From: Caballeronia ptereochthonis
GTDB taxonomy: Bacteria; Pseudomonadota; Gammaproteobacteria; Burkholderiales; Burkholderiaceae
DNA: 64,000 nt
Assembly: GCF_001545075.1 (NCBI RefSeq)
Contig: NZ_FCOB02000014.1
Span: forward strand, 124,001 to 188,000
Direction: 5' to 3'
The notes under the pieces: generated by a model
The model's database searches: none
Told to the model about the DNA's origin: nothing
Seen by the model: only the letters and a program-made list of their open reading frames with translations
Shown: in pieces, positions 35,769-43,764 of the stretch
Layout: each line of letters begins with the position of its first letter
Numbering within the stretch: the stretch's first letter is position 1
Made by a program: the position numbers and the translations under genes

Positions 35769-36944
35769 TCAAACCACCACCTGCCGCAGAGTCTCCTTAA
35801 ACTGACTAAGCGTATTGCGCTCAAGCAGATGCCCCGAAACCACAGGCCGCGCGCGCCGCGCAAGAACATCATCAAGCGCGCGATTGATGGAACACACCGC
35901 AAGATCCTCGATGATGGGCCCCAGTTCGCCCGTACGACAGAACCACCCGATCAACCCGTCAGCGGTCGCGACTACCGGCTTGCCGAAGCGGTAAGCCTGC
36001 ACGAGCACGCCGGACATGCCGTAATGCCCCTTGTAGCCGAGCCAGACCACATCGCAGGCAGAGAACAGATCCAGCTCGTCGTCGCTGGAAATGAACCGGT
36101 CGAACACGACCGGCGGGGGCGTCAGCTTCGCGGCAGCAGCCGTCAACCGATCCCGCACATCCGCATCCTGCGCCCCCGCGATGACGAGCGTCGGCCCATA
36201 AGCCCCGCCCGCGCGCCCGGCAAGGGCATCGATCAGTTCGAACACGCCCTTGCGATCGTTGATCGCGCCATACACCAGCACGTGCGTGCCGTCCGACAAC
36301 CCAAGACGCGCCTTCGCCGCGGCTGGCTCCGCCGCGCGCGCATCGGGAAACGGATCGGCGAGATATTCGATCGTCGTGCCCGAAGGCCGCGCATTCTTCT
36401 TCCACCAGTCCGGCAGCGTCGGATCGATGGTCAGCAGCGTCTTCATGCCGCCCGCGCGGATCGCGCGCGCGAAGAGCCGCGCCTTCACCGCATTGACGAG
36501 CGGCCGGCGCGGCGCACGCACGCCCACGAGATGATGATGAAAGTTCGAGCGCATCGTGATGCCGACCCACGGCGTCGCACCGAATGGCGAGCGCAGGAAC
36601 GGCAGCGCGAGCAGGAAGTAATCGACGTAAGGCACGACGACGAGCGCCACCGCGCGATCCTTCTTCGCGGCTTCATACGCGTGCTGAAACTGCCGATGCA
36701 TGCGCGCATAGCTGAGCTTCGACGCGACGCCGCCGCTATCCGCGGGCGGCGCGACGAGCGCGATGTCGAGATCAGGCGCGCCTTGCTCGCGAATCTTCCT
36801 GACGAGCGGATGCGCCTCGTTACGCGGCTCGGTGACGATCACGCAGCGAAAGCCCGCCTCCATGTACGCGTTCGCCGCCCACTCGGCATAGCGCCAGCGG
36901 TGCCCGCTGAAGTCGGGTTCGATGATGAGGACGCTATCGTTCAT
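35769..36944 (-). CDS. Glycosyltransferase, GT-B/GT4-like (EPS)
   Basis: A 391-residue protein with a GT-B layout. The N-terminal domain begins SVLIIEPDFSGHRWRYAEW. The C-terminal domain begins HVLVYGAINDRKGVFELIDA, then TLVIAGAQDADVRDRL and VWLGYKGHYGMSGVLVQAYR followed by FGKPVVATADG. The donor-site ExxxxxxxE motif of GT4 is replaced by GYKGHYGMSGV, as in some divergent EPS transferases, so the family assignment is moderate. Substrates unknown. ATG 36944 is chosen because the beta-strand VLIIEPDF begins just after it; the longer frame adds a basic leader without support. It is convergent with the acyltransferase across the inverted repeat. Confidence 0.78.
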   Translation of the reverse strand: MNDSVLIIEPDFSGHRWRYAEWAANAYMEAGFRCVIVTEPRNEAHPLVRKIREQGAPDLDIALVAPPADSGGVASKLSYARMHRQFQHAYEAAKKDRAVALVVVPYVDYFLLALPFLRSPFGATPWVGITMRSNFHHHLVGVRAPRRPLVNAVKARLFARAIRAGGMKTLLTIDPTLPDWWKKNARPSGTTIEYLADPFPDARAAEPAAAKARLGLSDGTHVLVYGAINDRKGVFELIDALAGRAGGAYGPTLVIAGAQDADVRDRLTAAAAKLTPPPVVFDRFISSDDELDLFSACDVVWLGYKGHYGMSGVLVQAYRFGKPVVATADGLIGWFCRTGELGPIIEDLAVCSINRALDDVLARRARPVVSGHLLERNTLSQFKETLRQVVV

Positions 36945-37352
36945 CGCAGGTTTTGGCCTTTGCAGTCGCTGTGTGAGGTCCCGCACGACAGACGGCGCGG
37001 GACACGCCGATTGTGCCGACGAATGAACACTAGCATCGCGCATGCGGATCCGAACGCCATATTTGAGCGTTTATCGGCGTGGCGGAAGGGCGTCAGGAAC
37101 AGTCGAAAACAATAAGCTCCAGCCGTCAACCGGCATTGATACCCATTTCGGGCCGATTTCGACTACGCGTTGGCGTCCGCCGTGCCCCGACCCACGATAC
37201 TTTTGCCACAGTCGCCTGAAAAAGAAGTGTGGCCGCGCTCGCCCCCAGTCGTCCGGACGTGGCGTCGAAACGGCCCGCAAGGTGGTTCGCCCGCGATACC
37301 GACATATCGCGGCTCGCCACGAATCGAAATGTCAGCTGCGCGGGGAATTTGC
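36945..37352. promoter_or_regulatory. 408-bp divergent intergenic region
   Basis: Between the leftward transferase and the rightward flippase gene. No gene is supported. It should contain promoters in both directions. The GGGGA ribosome site of the flippase is at 37342-37346. Confidence 0.35.
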
Positions 37353-38600
37353 GTGAGATCAGTCCGGCTTCCTTTCCTACCTGCGCGCGCACGGTTCGAG
37401 CACGATGCGGCGTTCTGGGTGCTCCTGCAACAGGTTGTCGTGCGCGGCTTCGTCGCCGTCAAGTTTCTCGCCATCGGGCGGATTCTCGGGCCCGAGGCGA
37501 TCGGCGCGGTCAGCATCGCGCTGCTCGCGGTCGCCATCGCCGAATCGCTTTCGGATACGGGGCTCGCGCAGGCCGTCGTTCAGGGACGCGATGCGCCCAG
37601 CCACGACGAGCTCGGCTCCGTGTGGGCCACGCTCGCGATGCGCGGGCTCCTGATCGGCCTGTTGCTCGCCGCGCTCGCGCCGTTCATGAGCAGCCAGTTT
37701 CACCTGAACGGCTCCATCGGCCTGATTCTGCTCGCCGCCGTCCTGCCGATCCTGCGCGGCGTCGCATCGCCCGCTTACTTCATCGTCACGCGGCAGCGCG
37801 GCTTCCAGAAGCTCGCGGGCGTCGAGACGTCCGCCGCCTTCACCGATTGTGCCGTCGGCCTCGTTTGCGCGCTTTCGGGAGCGGGCGCGTATTCCGTGCT
37901 GATCGGGCTGGTCGCGGGCGAACTGCTCAAGACCGCGCTCACCTGGACCACGATGTCGCCGCGCCCGCCGCTGCGTCTCTCGTTCTCGGGCATCGGCCAT
38001 TACGTGAACTTCAGCCGCTGGATCTGGGCGGGCAGCGTCGTCAATCTTCTGCTCAATCAGTTCGACAAGGTGGTCGTCGCGAAGCTGCTCGGGCCGCTGC
38101 AACTGGGCGCTTACCAGATGTCGTCGAAGCTCGCGCAGATGCTGCTGGCGGACGCCGCCATCGCGATGTCGCAGTATCTTTTTCCGACGTTCTCCGAGCA
38201 TCATCGCCGCGACGTGCACGCGGCGCGCAAGCTCTTTCGCCGCTATCTGATGCTTGCGGCGGCCGGCCTCGCGCTGCTCGTGATCGTGCTGCGCTTCGCC
38301 GCCGCGCCGCTCTTCAATCTCGTGCTCGGCCCCGCGTGGCTCACGGCCGTGCCGCTCTTCAAAATCTTCGTCATCAACATGGCGATCGGCGCGATCATCG
38401 CCGTGCTGGTGTCGTGGCTGCGCGCCGCCGGCATGCCGAAGGTCGCGACGCATGCGTCGATCATCCAGGCGATCGTGCTGTGCGTGACCGTACCCGTCGC
38501 GACGCATCTGTGGGGCGTGACGGGCATCGCCTGGGCGATGACGGTGGGCCTCGGCTCGGCGGCCGGCTGGATGCTCTATCGAATCGTGAGGGAGGCGTGA
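37353..38600 (+). CDS. EPS flippase (Wzx-like, MOP superfamily)
   Basis: About 415 residues with roughly twelve transmembrane helices and the look of Wzx/RfbX and PST transporters. It begins FWVLLQQVVVRGFVAVKFLA, and ILGPEAIGAVSIALLAVAIA is the usual early conserved stretch. SRWIWAGSVVNLLLNQFDKV marks the start of the second half. It should flip undecaprenyl-pyrophosphate-linked EPS repeats to the periplasm. The start is likely GTG 37353, six bases after GGGGA; ATG 37329 and ATG 37170 lack ribosome sites and add unrelated residues. Its stop abuts the ATG of the following transferase, indicating coupling. Confidence 0.88.
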   Translation: MRSVRLPFLPARARFEHDAAFWVLLQQVVVRGFVAVKFLAIGRILGPEAIGAVSIALLAVAIAESLSDTGLAQAVVQGRDAPSHDELGSVWATLAMRGLLIGLLLAALAPFMSSQFHLNGSIGLILLAAVLPILRGVASPAYFIVTRQRGFQKLAGVETSAAFTDCAVGLVCALSGAGAYSVLIGLVAGELLKTALTWTTMSPRPPLRLSFSGIGHYVNFSRWIWAGSVVNLLLNQFDKVVVAKLLGPLQLGAYQMSSKLAQMLLADAAIAMSQYLFPTFSEHHRRDVHAARKLFRRYLMLAAAGLALLVIVLRFAAAPLFNLVLGPAWLTAVPLFKIFVINMAIGAIIAVLVSWLRAAGMPKVATHASIIQAIVLCVTVPVATHLWGVTGIAWAMTVGLGSAAGWMLYRIVREA

Positions 38601-39680
38601 ATGCGCATAGTTCACCTCGTGCTCGCACCGCGTCTGTCAGGTGCCGAAGTGTTGGCGAAGGACCTGGCGATTCATCAGCAAAAGGGCGGCGAAACGGTGG
38701 CGGTGGCTTCGCTCACGCCCGCGCATGACGATTTCAAGACGCTCGAGGCGGAGCTCGTCGCCAACGGCGTGCAGTGTCTCTTTCCGGAGCGGATGTATGG
38801 CCGCGTCGGCAAGCTGTGGAACCTCTATCGGACCATGCGGCGCTATCGCGCGGATGTGCTCTTCGCGCACGCCACCATTCCCGCGTTCTATGCGCGCACG
38901 CTGCCGCTCGCGGTGCCGGTCGTCTATGTGATGCACTCGGCCACCAATGACTTCGAGCGGTCCCTTTTCAGGCGCGTCGAGCGGCTGCTGTCGCGCCGGG
39001 CGCGCGCGGTGATCGCGGTGTCGCCGAACAATATCGACGATTACGTGGGCGCCGTGGGCCGCCATCCGGCGATGACGCTGATCCCGAACGGCGTCGACAT
39101 GTCGCGCTTCGGCATGCGCACGCGCACTCAGACGCCGGACGGCGCGCAGATCGTGCAGATCGGCCGGTATACGTCGGTGAAGAATCAACTGTCGACGGTG
39201 CATGCGTTTCGGCAGGTCGTCGACAAAGTGCCCGATGCGCGCCTGCTGCTGTGCGGCGTGATCGAGGATCCGGCGTATCACGCGGCGGTCGGCGATCTCG
39301 TCGAGAAGCTCGGTCTCGCCGAGCGCGTGAGCCTGCAAGGGCCGCGCACGGACGTCGCGGAACTGCTGTTCGCATCGAGCGTGTTCGCCATGCCCTCGCG
39401 CTCGGAAGGGCACAGCATCGCGTTTCTGGAGGCGCTGGCCTCGGGGGTGCCGGTGGTGGCGAGCACCATTCGGCCGTTCAGCTTCGCCGCCGATTTCGCC
39501 GGCGTGCATCTGTGCGATCCGGACGACACGAAGGCCTACGCCGATGCGCTTCTGCTCGCGTTGTCGGAGCCGCGCTCGCATCGACCGCTCGGCGGACTCA
39601 CGCTCGCCGATACGGCCGCACGCTATCTGGCCGTCGCGCGCGAGGTGACGGGGCCGGTTCCGCGCACCGCGCCGGCGTGA
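38601..39680 (+). CDS. GT4 glycosyltransferase (EPS)
   Basis: A 359-residue GT-B enzyme. It starts MRIVHLVLAPRLSGAEVLAK and continues with VVYVMHSATNDFERSLFRR, IAVSPNNIDDYVG and LIPNGVDMSRFG. The donor domain has IVQIGRYTSVKNQLSTVHAF and then FAMPSRSEGHSIAFLEALAS, with the ExxxxxxxE motif (EGHSIAFLE), and GVPVVASTIRP. The ATG directly follows the flippase stop, with GGGAGG just upstream inside that gene. It is the last recognisable gene of the EPS locus, giving five GT4-type transferases beside the WcaJ starter. That is compatible with a repeat unit of up to about six sugars, though branch enzymes may be shared or absent. Confidence 0.88.
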   Translation: MRIVHLVLAPRLSGAEVLAKDLAIHQQKGGETVAVASLTPAHDDFKTLEAELVANGVQCLFPERMYGRVGKLWNLYRTMRRYRADVLFAHATIPAFYARTLPLAVPVVYVMHSATNDFERSLFRRVERLLSRRARAVIAVSPNNIDDYVGAVGRHPAMTLIPNGVDMSRFGMRTRTQTPDGAQIVQIGRYTSVKNQLSTVHAFRQVVDKVPDARLLLCGVIEDPAYHAAVGDLVEKLGLAERVSLQGPRTDVAELLFASSVFAMPSRSEGHSIAFLEALASGVPVVASTIRPFSFAADFAGVHLCDPDDTKAYADALLLALSEPRSHRPLGGLTLADTAARYLAVAREVTGPVPRTAPA

Positions 39681-40021
39681 GGTGCCCTGATTCGGCGCCT
39701 GCGGCACTTTCCGCTTTCTACTCGGGCTTCCATTCCGACGCCAGGCGATTCAATGCTGGCGCGCGCGTCGATTTTCGCCTATCACATAAGCGCTTGCCGC
39801 TTCGATTAGCCACGCGTCGCGCCGTTGCCAGGCTTCAAGGCAAGGCGCCGATCGCTTCATGCACGGCCGCGCAAGGCTTTCTCCGGGCGCTACGTCTCAC
39901 CGTCACACAGACGTTTCACACTTCGACAACCGGTGGTCGGGCGCACGCTCGATGAGCGCGTCACCACGCCCGCCGGATGAGTCGCATTTCCCAACTGCTG
40001 GATAGCCGAGGAGTTCGCACG
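39681..40021. other. 341-bp intergenic region at the right edge of the EPS locus
   Basis: No gene supported. A short imperfect stem (AGGTGCC with GGCGCCT, 39680-39700) lies right after the transferase stop but lacks a T-run. The rest is plain GC-rich sequence ending in the AGGAG ribosome site of the next gene. Confidence 0.35.
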
Positions 40022-40843
40022 ATGAGCACGATCAGGACAAAGGACGGCACGTCGATCTATTACAAGGACTGGGGCAGCGGCAAGCCGGTGGTCTTCTCGC
40101 ACGGCTGGCCGCTCGACGCCGACGCCTGGGACGCGCAGATGCTGTTCCTGTCGGCCAAGGGTTATCGCGTGATCGCGCACGACCGGCGCGGGCACGGCCG
40201 CTCGGATCAGCCGTCCGAAGGCAACGACATGGACACCTATGCCGACGATCTCGCCGCGCTCCTCGATGCGCTCGACGTGACGGGCGCCACGCTCGTCGGC
40301 CACTCGACGGGCGGCGGGGAAGTGGCGCATTACATCGGGCGGCACGGGACGAAGCGCGTGGCGAAGGCCGTGCTGATCGGCGCGGTGCCGCCGCTCATGC
40401 TGAAGACCGAGGCGAATCCGGAAGGCTTGCCGATCGAGGTGTTCGACGGCATCAGAAAGGGCGTCGCCGCCGACCGCTCGCAGTTCTACAAGGACTTGAC
40501 CACGCCGTTCTACGGATACAACCGCGAGGGCGCGAAGATCTCGCAGGGTGTGATCGACCTGTTCTGGCTGCAGGGCATGCGCGGCGGAATCAAGGGGCAG
40601 TACGAGTGCATCAGACAGTTCTCGGAGGTCGACTACACGGCCGACCTCGAGAAGTTCGACGTGCCGACGCTCTTTCTGCACGGCGACGACGACCAGATCG
40701 TGCCGATCGGCGCGGCGGCGGAGAAGGCCGTGAAGATCGTGAAGAATGCGACGTTGAAGGTTTATCCGGGTGGCGCGCACGGGATGTGCACCGTCGAGGC
40801 GGATAAGGTGAATGCGGATTTGCTGGCGTTCATCGAGTCTTGA
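40022..40843 (+). CDS. Alpha/beta hydrolase, non-heme chloroperoxidase-like
   Basis: A 273-residue cofactor-free haloperoxidase/esterase type hydrolase. The oxyanion region is [18 protein letters not shown]. The nucleophile elbow is [18 protein letters not shown], the acid [10 protein letters not shown], and the catalytic His GGAHGM near the C-terminus. The order and spacing match bacterial Cpo proteins. ATG 40022 follows an AGGAG; the in-frame ATG at 39977 adds 15 residues without homology. Such enzymes hydrolyse esters or perhydrolyse short acids; the true substrate is unknown. There is no obvious link to the flanking glycan clusters. Confidence 0.9.
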   Translation: MSTIRTKDGTSIYYKDWGSGKPVVFSHGWPLDADAWDAQMLFLSAKGYRVIAHDRRGHGRSDQPSEGNDMDTYADDLAALLDALDVTGATLVGHSTGGGEVAHYIGRHGTKRVAKAVLIGAVPPLMLKTEANPEGLPIEVFDGIRKGVAADRSQFYKDLTTPFYGYNREGAKISQGVIDLFWLQGMRGGIKGQYECIRQFSEVDYTADLEKFDVPTLFLHGDDDQIVPIGAAAEKAVKIVKNATLKVYPGGAHGMCTVEADKVNADLLAFIES

Positions 40844-41006
40844 AGTCAGGGCGCGGCTCGCCTTGTGCGGCGGGCCGCGGCGAGGCCGGCCATTCGGACG
40901 AGATGCGTAGAGACGCAACATCCTCGATGATAGACTCCATCGCGAGAATGCAAAGGATATCGAAGTATCCGTTGCGCGAAGAACTTGCTGATGAGGGCAA
41001 TCAATC

Positions 41007-41471
41007 ATGCCGAAGATGGCTGCGCGGTACATGCTTTCGAAGTATTGGGACGGGAGGTTGCCGGTCGATCCATTCGCGATTGCCCGGTCTGCGAATGTGG
41101 CAGTCGAACACGAGGCGGACATGGAAGACGCCTTTGGGCGATTCGAGATCGTGAACGGACGACCGCACATTTATATCAACCCTGACGAACCGGGAATGCG
41201 GCAGCGCTTTGTCCTTGCTCACGAGCTTGGGCATTTCGCGTTGAAGCATGGCAGGCACTTTGTCGATACCTCGCGCGAATTCGCTCCAGTGCAACTGGAT
41301 GAGATCGAGAACCAGGCCAACCGCTTTGCGATGGAATTGCTGATACCTGGCTTTGCGGTCAACATTTTGATCGAAAAGCGGAATATCACGAACTTCATCC
41401 GGCTGACGGACGCTTTTGCTGTATCCCAACTCGCCATGAAACTACGCTTGAAGAAGCTAAGATGGCTGTAA
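41007..41471 (+). CDS. ImmA/IrrE-family metallopeptidase
   Basis: A 154-residue protein with the zinc motif AHELGHFALKHG (HExxH) and a downstream glutamate helix DEIENQANRFAMELLIP, as in ImmA and IrrE. The N-terminus YMLSKYWDGRLPVDPFAIAR is typical. These peptidases usually cleave a partner HTH repressor in mobile elements or stress switches. Here no HTH gene lies beside it: the 160 bp upstream code only a short frame (MIDSIARMQRISKYP). Codon use is less GC-biased than in neighbours, which suggests transfer. GAGGG lies about nine bases before ATG 41007. It may be a free-standing remnant of a prophage or toxin-antitoxin-like module. Confidence 0.85.
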   Translation: MPKMAARYMLSKYWDGRLPVDPFAIARSANVAVEHEADMEDAFGRFEIVNGRPHIYINPDEPGMRQRFVLAHELGHFALKHGRHFVDTSREFAPVQLDEIENQANRFAMELLIPGFAVNILIEKRNITNFIRLTDAFAVSQLAMKLRLKKLRWL

Positions 41472-41713
41472 TGTGCGCGCTCTTGAATTCGAATGACACA
41501 GGCTCCCAACGCGATGACGCGTCGGAACTGACGATGGCTGGTCTGGCCGAGAGAGAATTGACGGACCATCCGACGCTCATTGAGCAAGATATCGCTGACC
41601 GAAAGCACTATCGTCAGCTCAGGCAATATTCTTTCTATGGCGTAGCGGGGCTGATCGCCACGCGGACGTTTTCAGGGAGAATCGCGGTGACGAAGACGAT
41701 CACAATGACCTGA
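41462..41713 (+). CDS. Hypothetical small ORF overlapping the ImmA/IrrE gene, possibly frame-disrupted
   Basis: An 83-codon frame that overlaps the end of the peptidase gene by 10 bp. It starts MAVMCALLNSNDTGSQ, goes on with LIEQDIADRKHYRQLRQYSF and ends TKTITMT. Its first part looks coding; the last 25 residues look less so. Another frame, open from 41599 to a TGA at 41788-41790, reads RENRGDEDDHNDLTLRQTL and then IKELADPVKHYLGRSKPAA, which resembles a real protein end. This could be one gene broken by a frameshift at about 41620-41670, or a chance overlap. No family is recognised. Confidence 0.3.
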   Translation: MAVMCALLNSNDTGSQRDDASELTMAGLAERELTDHPTLIEQDIADRKHYRQLRQYSFYGVAGLIATRTFSGRIAVTKTITMT

Positions 41714-41837
41714 CTCTCCGGCAGACCCTCATCAAGGAGCTGGCCGATCCCGTCAAGCACTATCTGGGCAGAAGCAAGCCCGCGGCATGAGATCGGTCCA
41801 TCCGTGTCCGTAACATCATTTCATCCAGGAGACTCCC
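41472..41837. other. 366-bp region holding a possible decayed gene and the dienelactone hydrolase leader
   Basis: Apart from the doubtful frames described at 41462-41790, nothing is supported. The last 45 bp hold the AGGAGA ribosome site of the next gene. Confidence 0.3.
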
Positions 41838-42533
41838 GTGTCCGACATGCTCAGCATTTCGACGCCCGACGGCAACTTCGACGCCTACGTCGCGTATCCC
41901 GCGCAAACGCCCGCGCCGGCGGTGGTCGTCATCCAGGAGATATTCGGCATCAACGGCGATATGCGCGAAACCTGCGACGAGTACGCGCGCCAGGGCTATG
42001 TCGCGCTTTGCCCCGACCTGTTCTGGCGGCTGGAGCCGAACGTCGAGCTCACCGACCGCACCGAAGCCGAATGGCAGCAGGCCTTGAAGTACTACAACGC
42101 GTTCGACGTGAACACGGGCGTCGAGGACATCGCGGCGACCATCGGCTTCGCGCGCGGGCTCTCGCAGGTGAAGGGCAAGATCGGTTCGGTCGGCTTCTGC
42201 CTGGGCGGATTGCTGTCGTTCCTGACGGCGGCGCGAACGGATGTCGATGCCTCGGTTTCATACTACGGCGGCGGCACCGATCAGCATCTGGACGAGCTGC
42301 CGAAGATCAAGATTCCGCTCATGCTTCACCTCGCGGAAGAGGACGAATTCATTCCCGCCGACGCGCGCAATCGCGTGCTCGCCGCCGTGAAGGGCCACGC
42401 GAACATCGAGGCGTTCACCTATCCCGGTTGCCATCATGCGTTCGCGCGCAACCAGGGCGCCCATTACGACGCGGCCGCCGCGCAACTCGCCAATGGCCGC
42501 ACCGCAGGGTTCTTCGGCAAGCACCTGAAGTAA
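41838..42533 (+). CDS. Dienelactone hydrolase family protein
   Basis: A 231-residue alpha/beta hydrolase with the DLH marks. VVVIQEIFGINGDMRETCDE has the conserved Glu, GSVGFCLGGLLSF the nucleophilic cysteine, LAEEDEFIP the acid and YPGCHHAFAR the catalytic His. Family members open dienelactone or act as carboxymethylenebutenolidases; many in Burkholderia have unknown substrates. GTG 41838 follows AGGAGA by a normal spacing; an ATG nine bases further is possible. It is convergent with the ogc cluster, with a hairpin between the stops. Confidence 0.92.
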   Translation: MSDMLSISTPDGNFDAYVAYPAQTPAPAVVVIQEIFGINGDMRETCDEYARQGYVALCPDLFWRLEPNVELTDRTEAEWQQALKYYNAFDVNTGVEDIAATIGFARGLSQVKGKIGSVGFCLGGLLSFLTAARTDVDASVSYYGGGTDQHLDELPKIKIPLMLHLAEEDEFIPADARNRVLAAVKGHANIEAFTYPGCHHAFARNQGAHYDAAAAQLANGRTAGFFGKHLK

Positions 42534-42553
42534 CCGGCGCTGCAAACAGAAAG

Positions 42554-42574
42554 GCCGCCCCGGAGCAGGGCGGC
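42554..42574. terminator. Hairpin between dienelactone hydrolase and ogcI stops
   Basis: A seven-base-pair GC stem (GCCGCCC at 42554-42560 and GGGCGGC at 42568-42574) with a seven-base loop. On the minus strand it is followed by CTTTCTGTTTG, so it probably ends the leftward ogc operon. Confidence 0.5.
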
Positions 42575-42580
42575 GTCGGC

Positions 42581-43690
42581 TCACTTCTTCGCCGCATGCG
42601 GCCGGCGGAACACCAGCCAGCGCGGCGCCTTGAAGCGCACGATGCTCATGTAGAGCCACACATAAGTCGCCGCGAACACGACGACGAAGCAGAACAGATG
42701 CACCGTGTGCCGCCAGAAGAGCGTCGCGGGAATCACGGCGATCAGGCACAGCAGCCAGAGATACGGCGACGTGAGCGAATTGCGCCGCGTGAGCTCGTGC
42801 GCGTTTTTCGCGCCCACGGCCCAGCGCATCAGACGCTTGTAGACGAGCATATGCAGATGCACGCCGTCCGGAATGCCGGGCGAGATGCCGCGAATGAACT
42901 TCTTGCGATAGATCGAGAAGCACGTCTCGAAGATCGGGTACATGAAGAGCAGCACCGGATACCATGCGGAGACGTCGCGGTTGCGCATCACGAGCATGAT
43001 CGCGAGTTCGCCCAGCATGAAGCCGACGAAGTACGCGCCGCCATCGCCGAGAAAGATCAGGCCCGCGGGGAAGTTCCAGATGAAGAAGCCCATCACCGCG
43101 CCCATCATGATGAGCGAGCCCGACAGCACCACCGGGTCGTGCACCTGGAACGCCACGTAGGCGAGCGAGGCGAACATCATGAAAGTGACCATCGAGGCGA
43201 GGCCGTTGAAGCCGTCGATGATGTTCACCGCGTTGGCGAGCGCGGCCACCGCGAGCACCGTCACCGCGCACGAAATGATCGCGTAGGACAGCAGGAAATC
43301 GAGCGGCGGCACGCTGATGCGCGTGACCGCGATGTCGAGGAACGCGTAGGCGAGACCCGCCGCCGCCATCGTGCAGACGAGGCGCACGAGCGGCGTGACG
43401 CGCTTGGTCAGGTCCTCGGCGAGGCCGGAGAGAAAGGCGGGCAGGCCGCACGCGATAATGCCGAGAATGCCGCCCGAGACCGCCGGATAACCCCATCGAA
43501 GCTGCACGGCCGAGGCGGTCAGCCCGCACAGGATGCCGACGCCGCCGATGCGCGGCACCGGCCGCGCGTGAAACTTCTGCACGCCGGCGAGATCGGTGTC
43601 GCCGAGCACGCCCTCCTGCAGGTGCGCGAAGCGCACGATGAACAGCGTCACCAGCAGCGAGACCAGAAAAGCAAGCGCGAAACTGAGCAT
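42581..43690 (-). CDS. ogcI: Glycan-initiating polyprenyl-phosphate transferase (WecA family, OgcI-like)
   Basis: A 369-residue polytopic protein of the MraY/WecA family. Marks are HARPVPRIGGVGI, the acidic pair region LSGLAEDLTKR, ANAVNIIDGFNGLASMV and LIFLGDGGAYFVGFMLGEL, and a loop with PDGVHLHMLVYKRLMR. It should load HexNAc-1-phosphate on undecaprenyl phosphate. It is the last gene of a leftward set wzx-GT2-GT4-galE-wecA, the order described for the Burkholderia cenocepacia ogcX-A-B-E-I cluster for general protein O-glycosylation, so it is named on that basis. ATG 43690 gives an immediate hydrophobic start (MLSFALAFLVSLL), but no good ribosome site is seen. Confidence 0.85.
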   Translation of the reverse strand: MLSFALAFLVSLLVTLFIVRFAHLQEGVLGDTDLAGVQKFHARPVPRIGGVGILCGLTASAVQLRWGYPAVSGGILGIIACGLPAFLSGLAEDLTKRVTPLVRLVCTMAAAGLAYAFLDIAVTRISVPPLDFLLSYAIISCAVTVLAVAALANAVNIIDGFNGLASMVTFMMFASLAYVAFQVHDPVVLSGSLIMMGAVMGFFIWNFPAGLIFLGDGGAYFVGFMLGELAIMLVMRNRDVSAWYPVLLFMYPIFETCFSIYRKKFIRGISPGIPDGVHLHMLVYKRLMRWAVGAKNAHELTRRNSLTSPYLWLLCLIAVIPATLFWRHTVHLFCFVVVFAATYVWLYMSIVRFKAPRWLVFRRPHAAKK

Positions 43691-43764
43691 GAAAGTGGAC
43701 CGAGGGAAGAATGCCGCCCCGCATCGTACCGTACTGGAGATGGACGACGCGGGGCGCGGCGGCT

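Noticed and set aside
40840-41006. Short frame MIDSIARMQRISKYPLREE upstream of the ImmA/IrrE gene as a partner repressor
   Set aside because: It runs into the peptidase gene in another frame, has no helix-turn-helix pattern and no ribosome site.
42258-43724. Long minus-strand frame over ogcI
   Set aside because: Arginine-rich shadow of the WecA-like gene in another frame.
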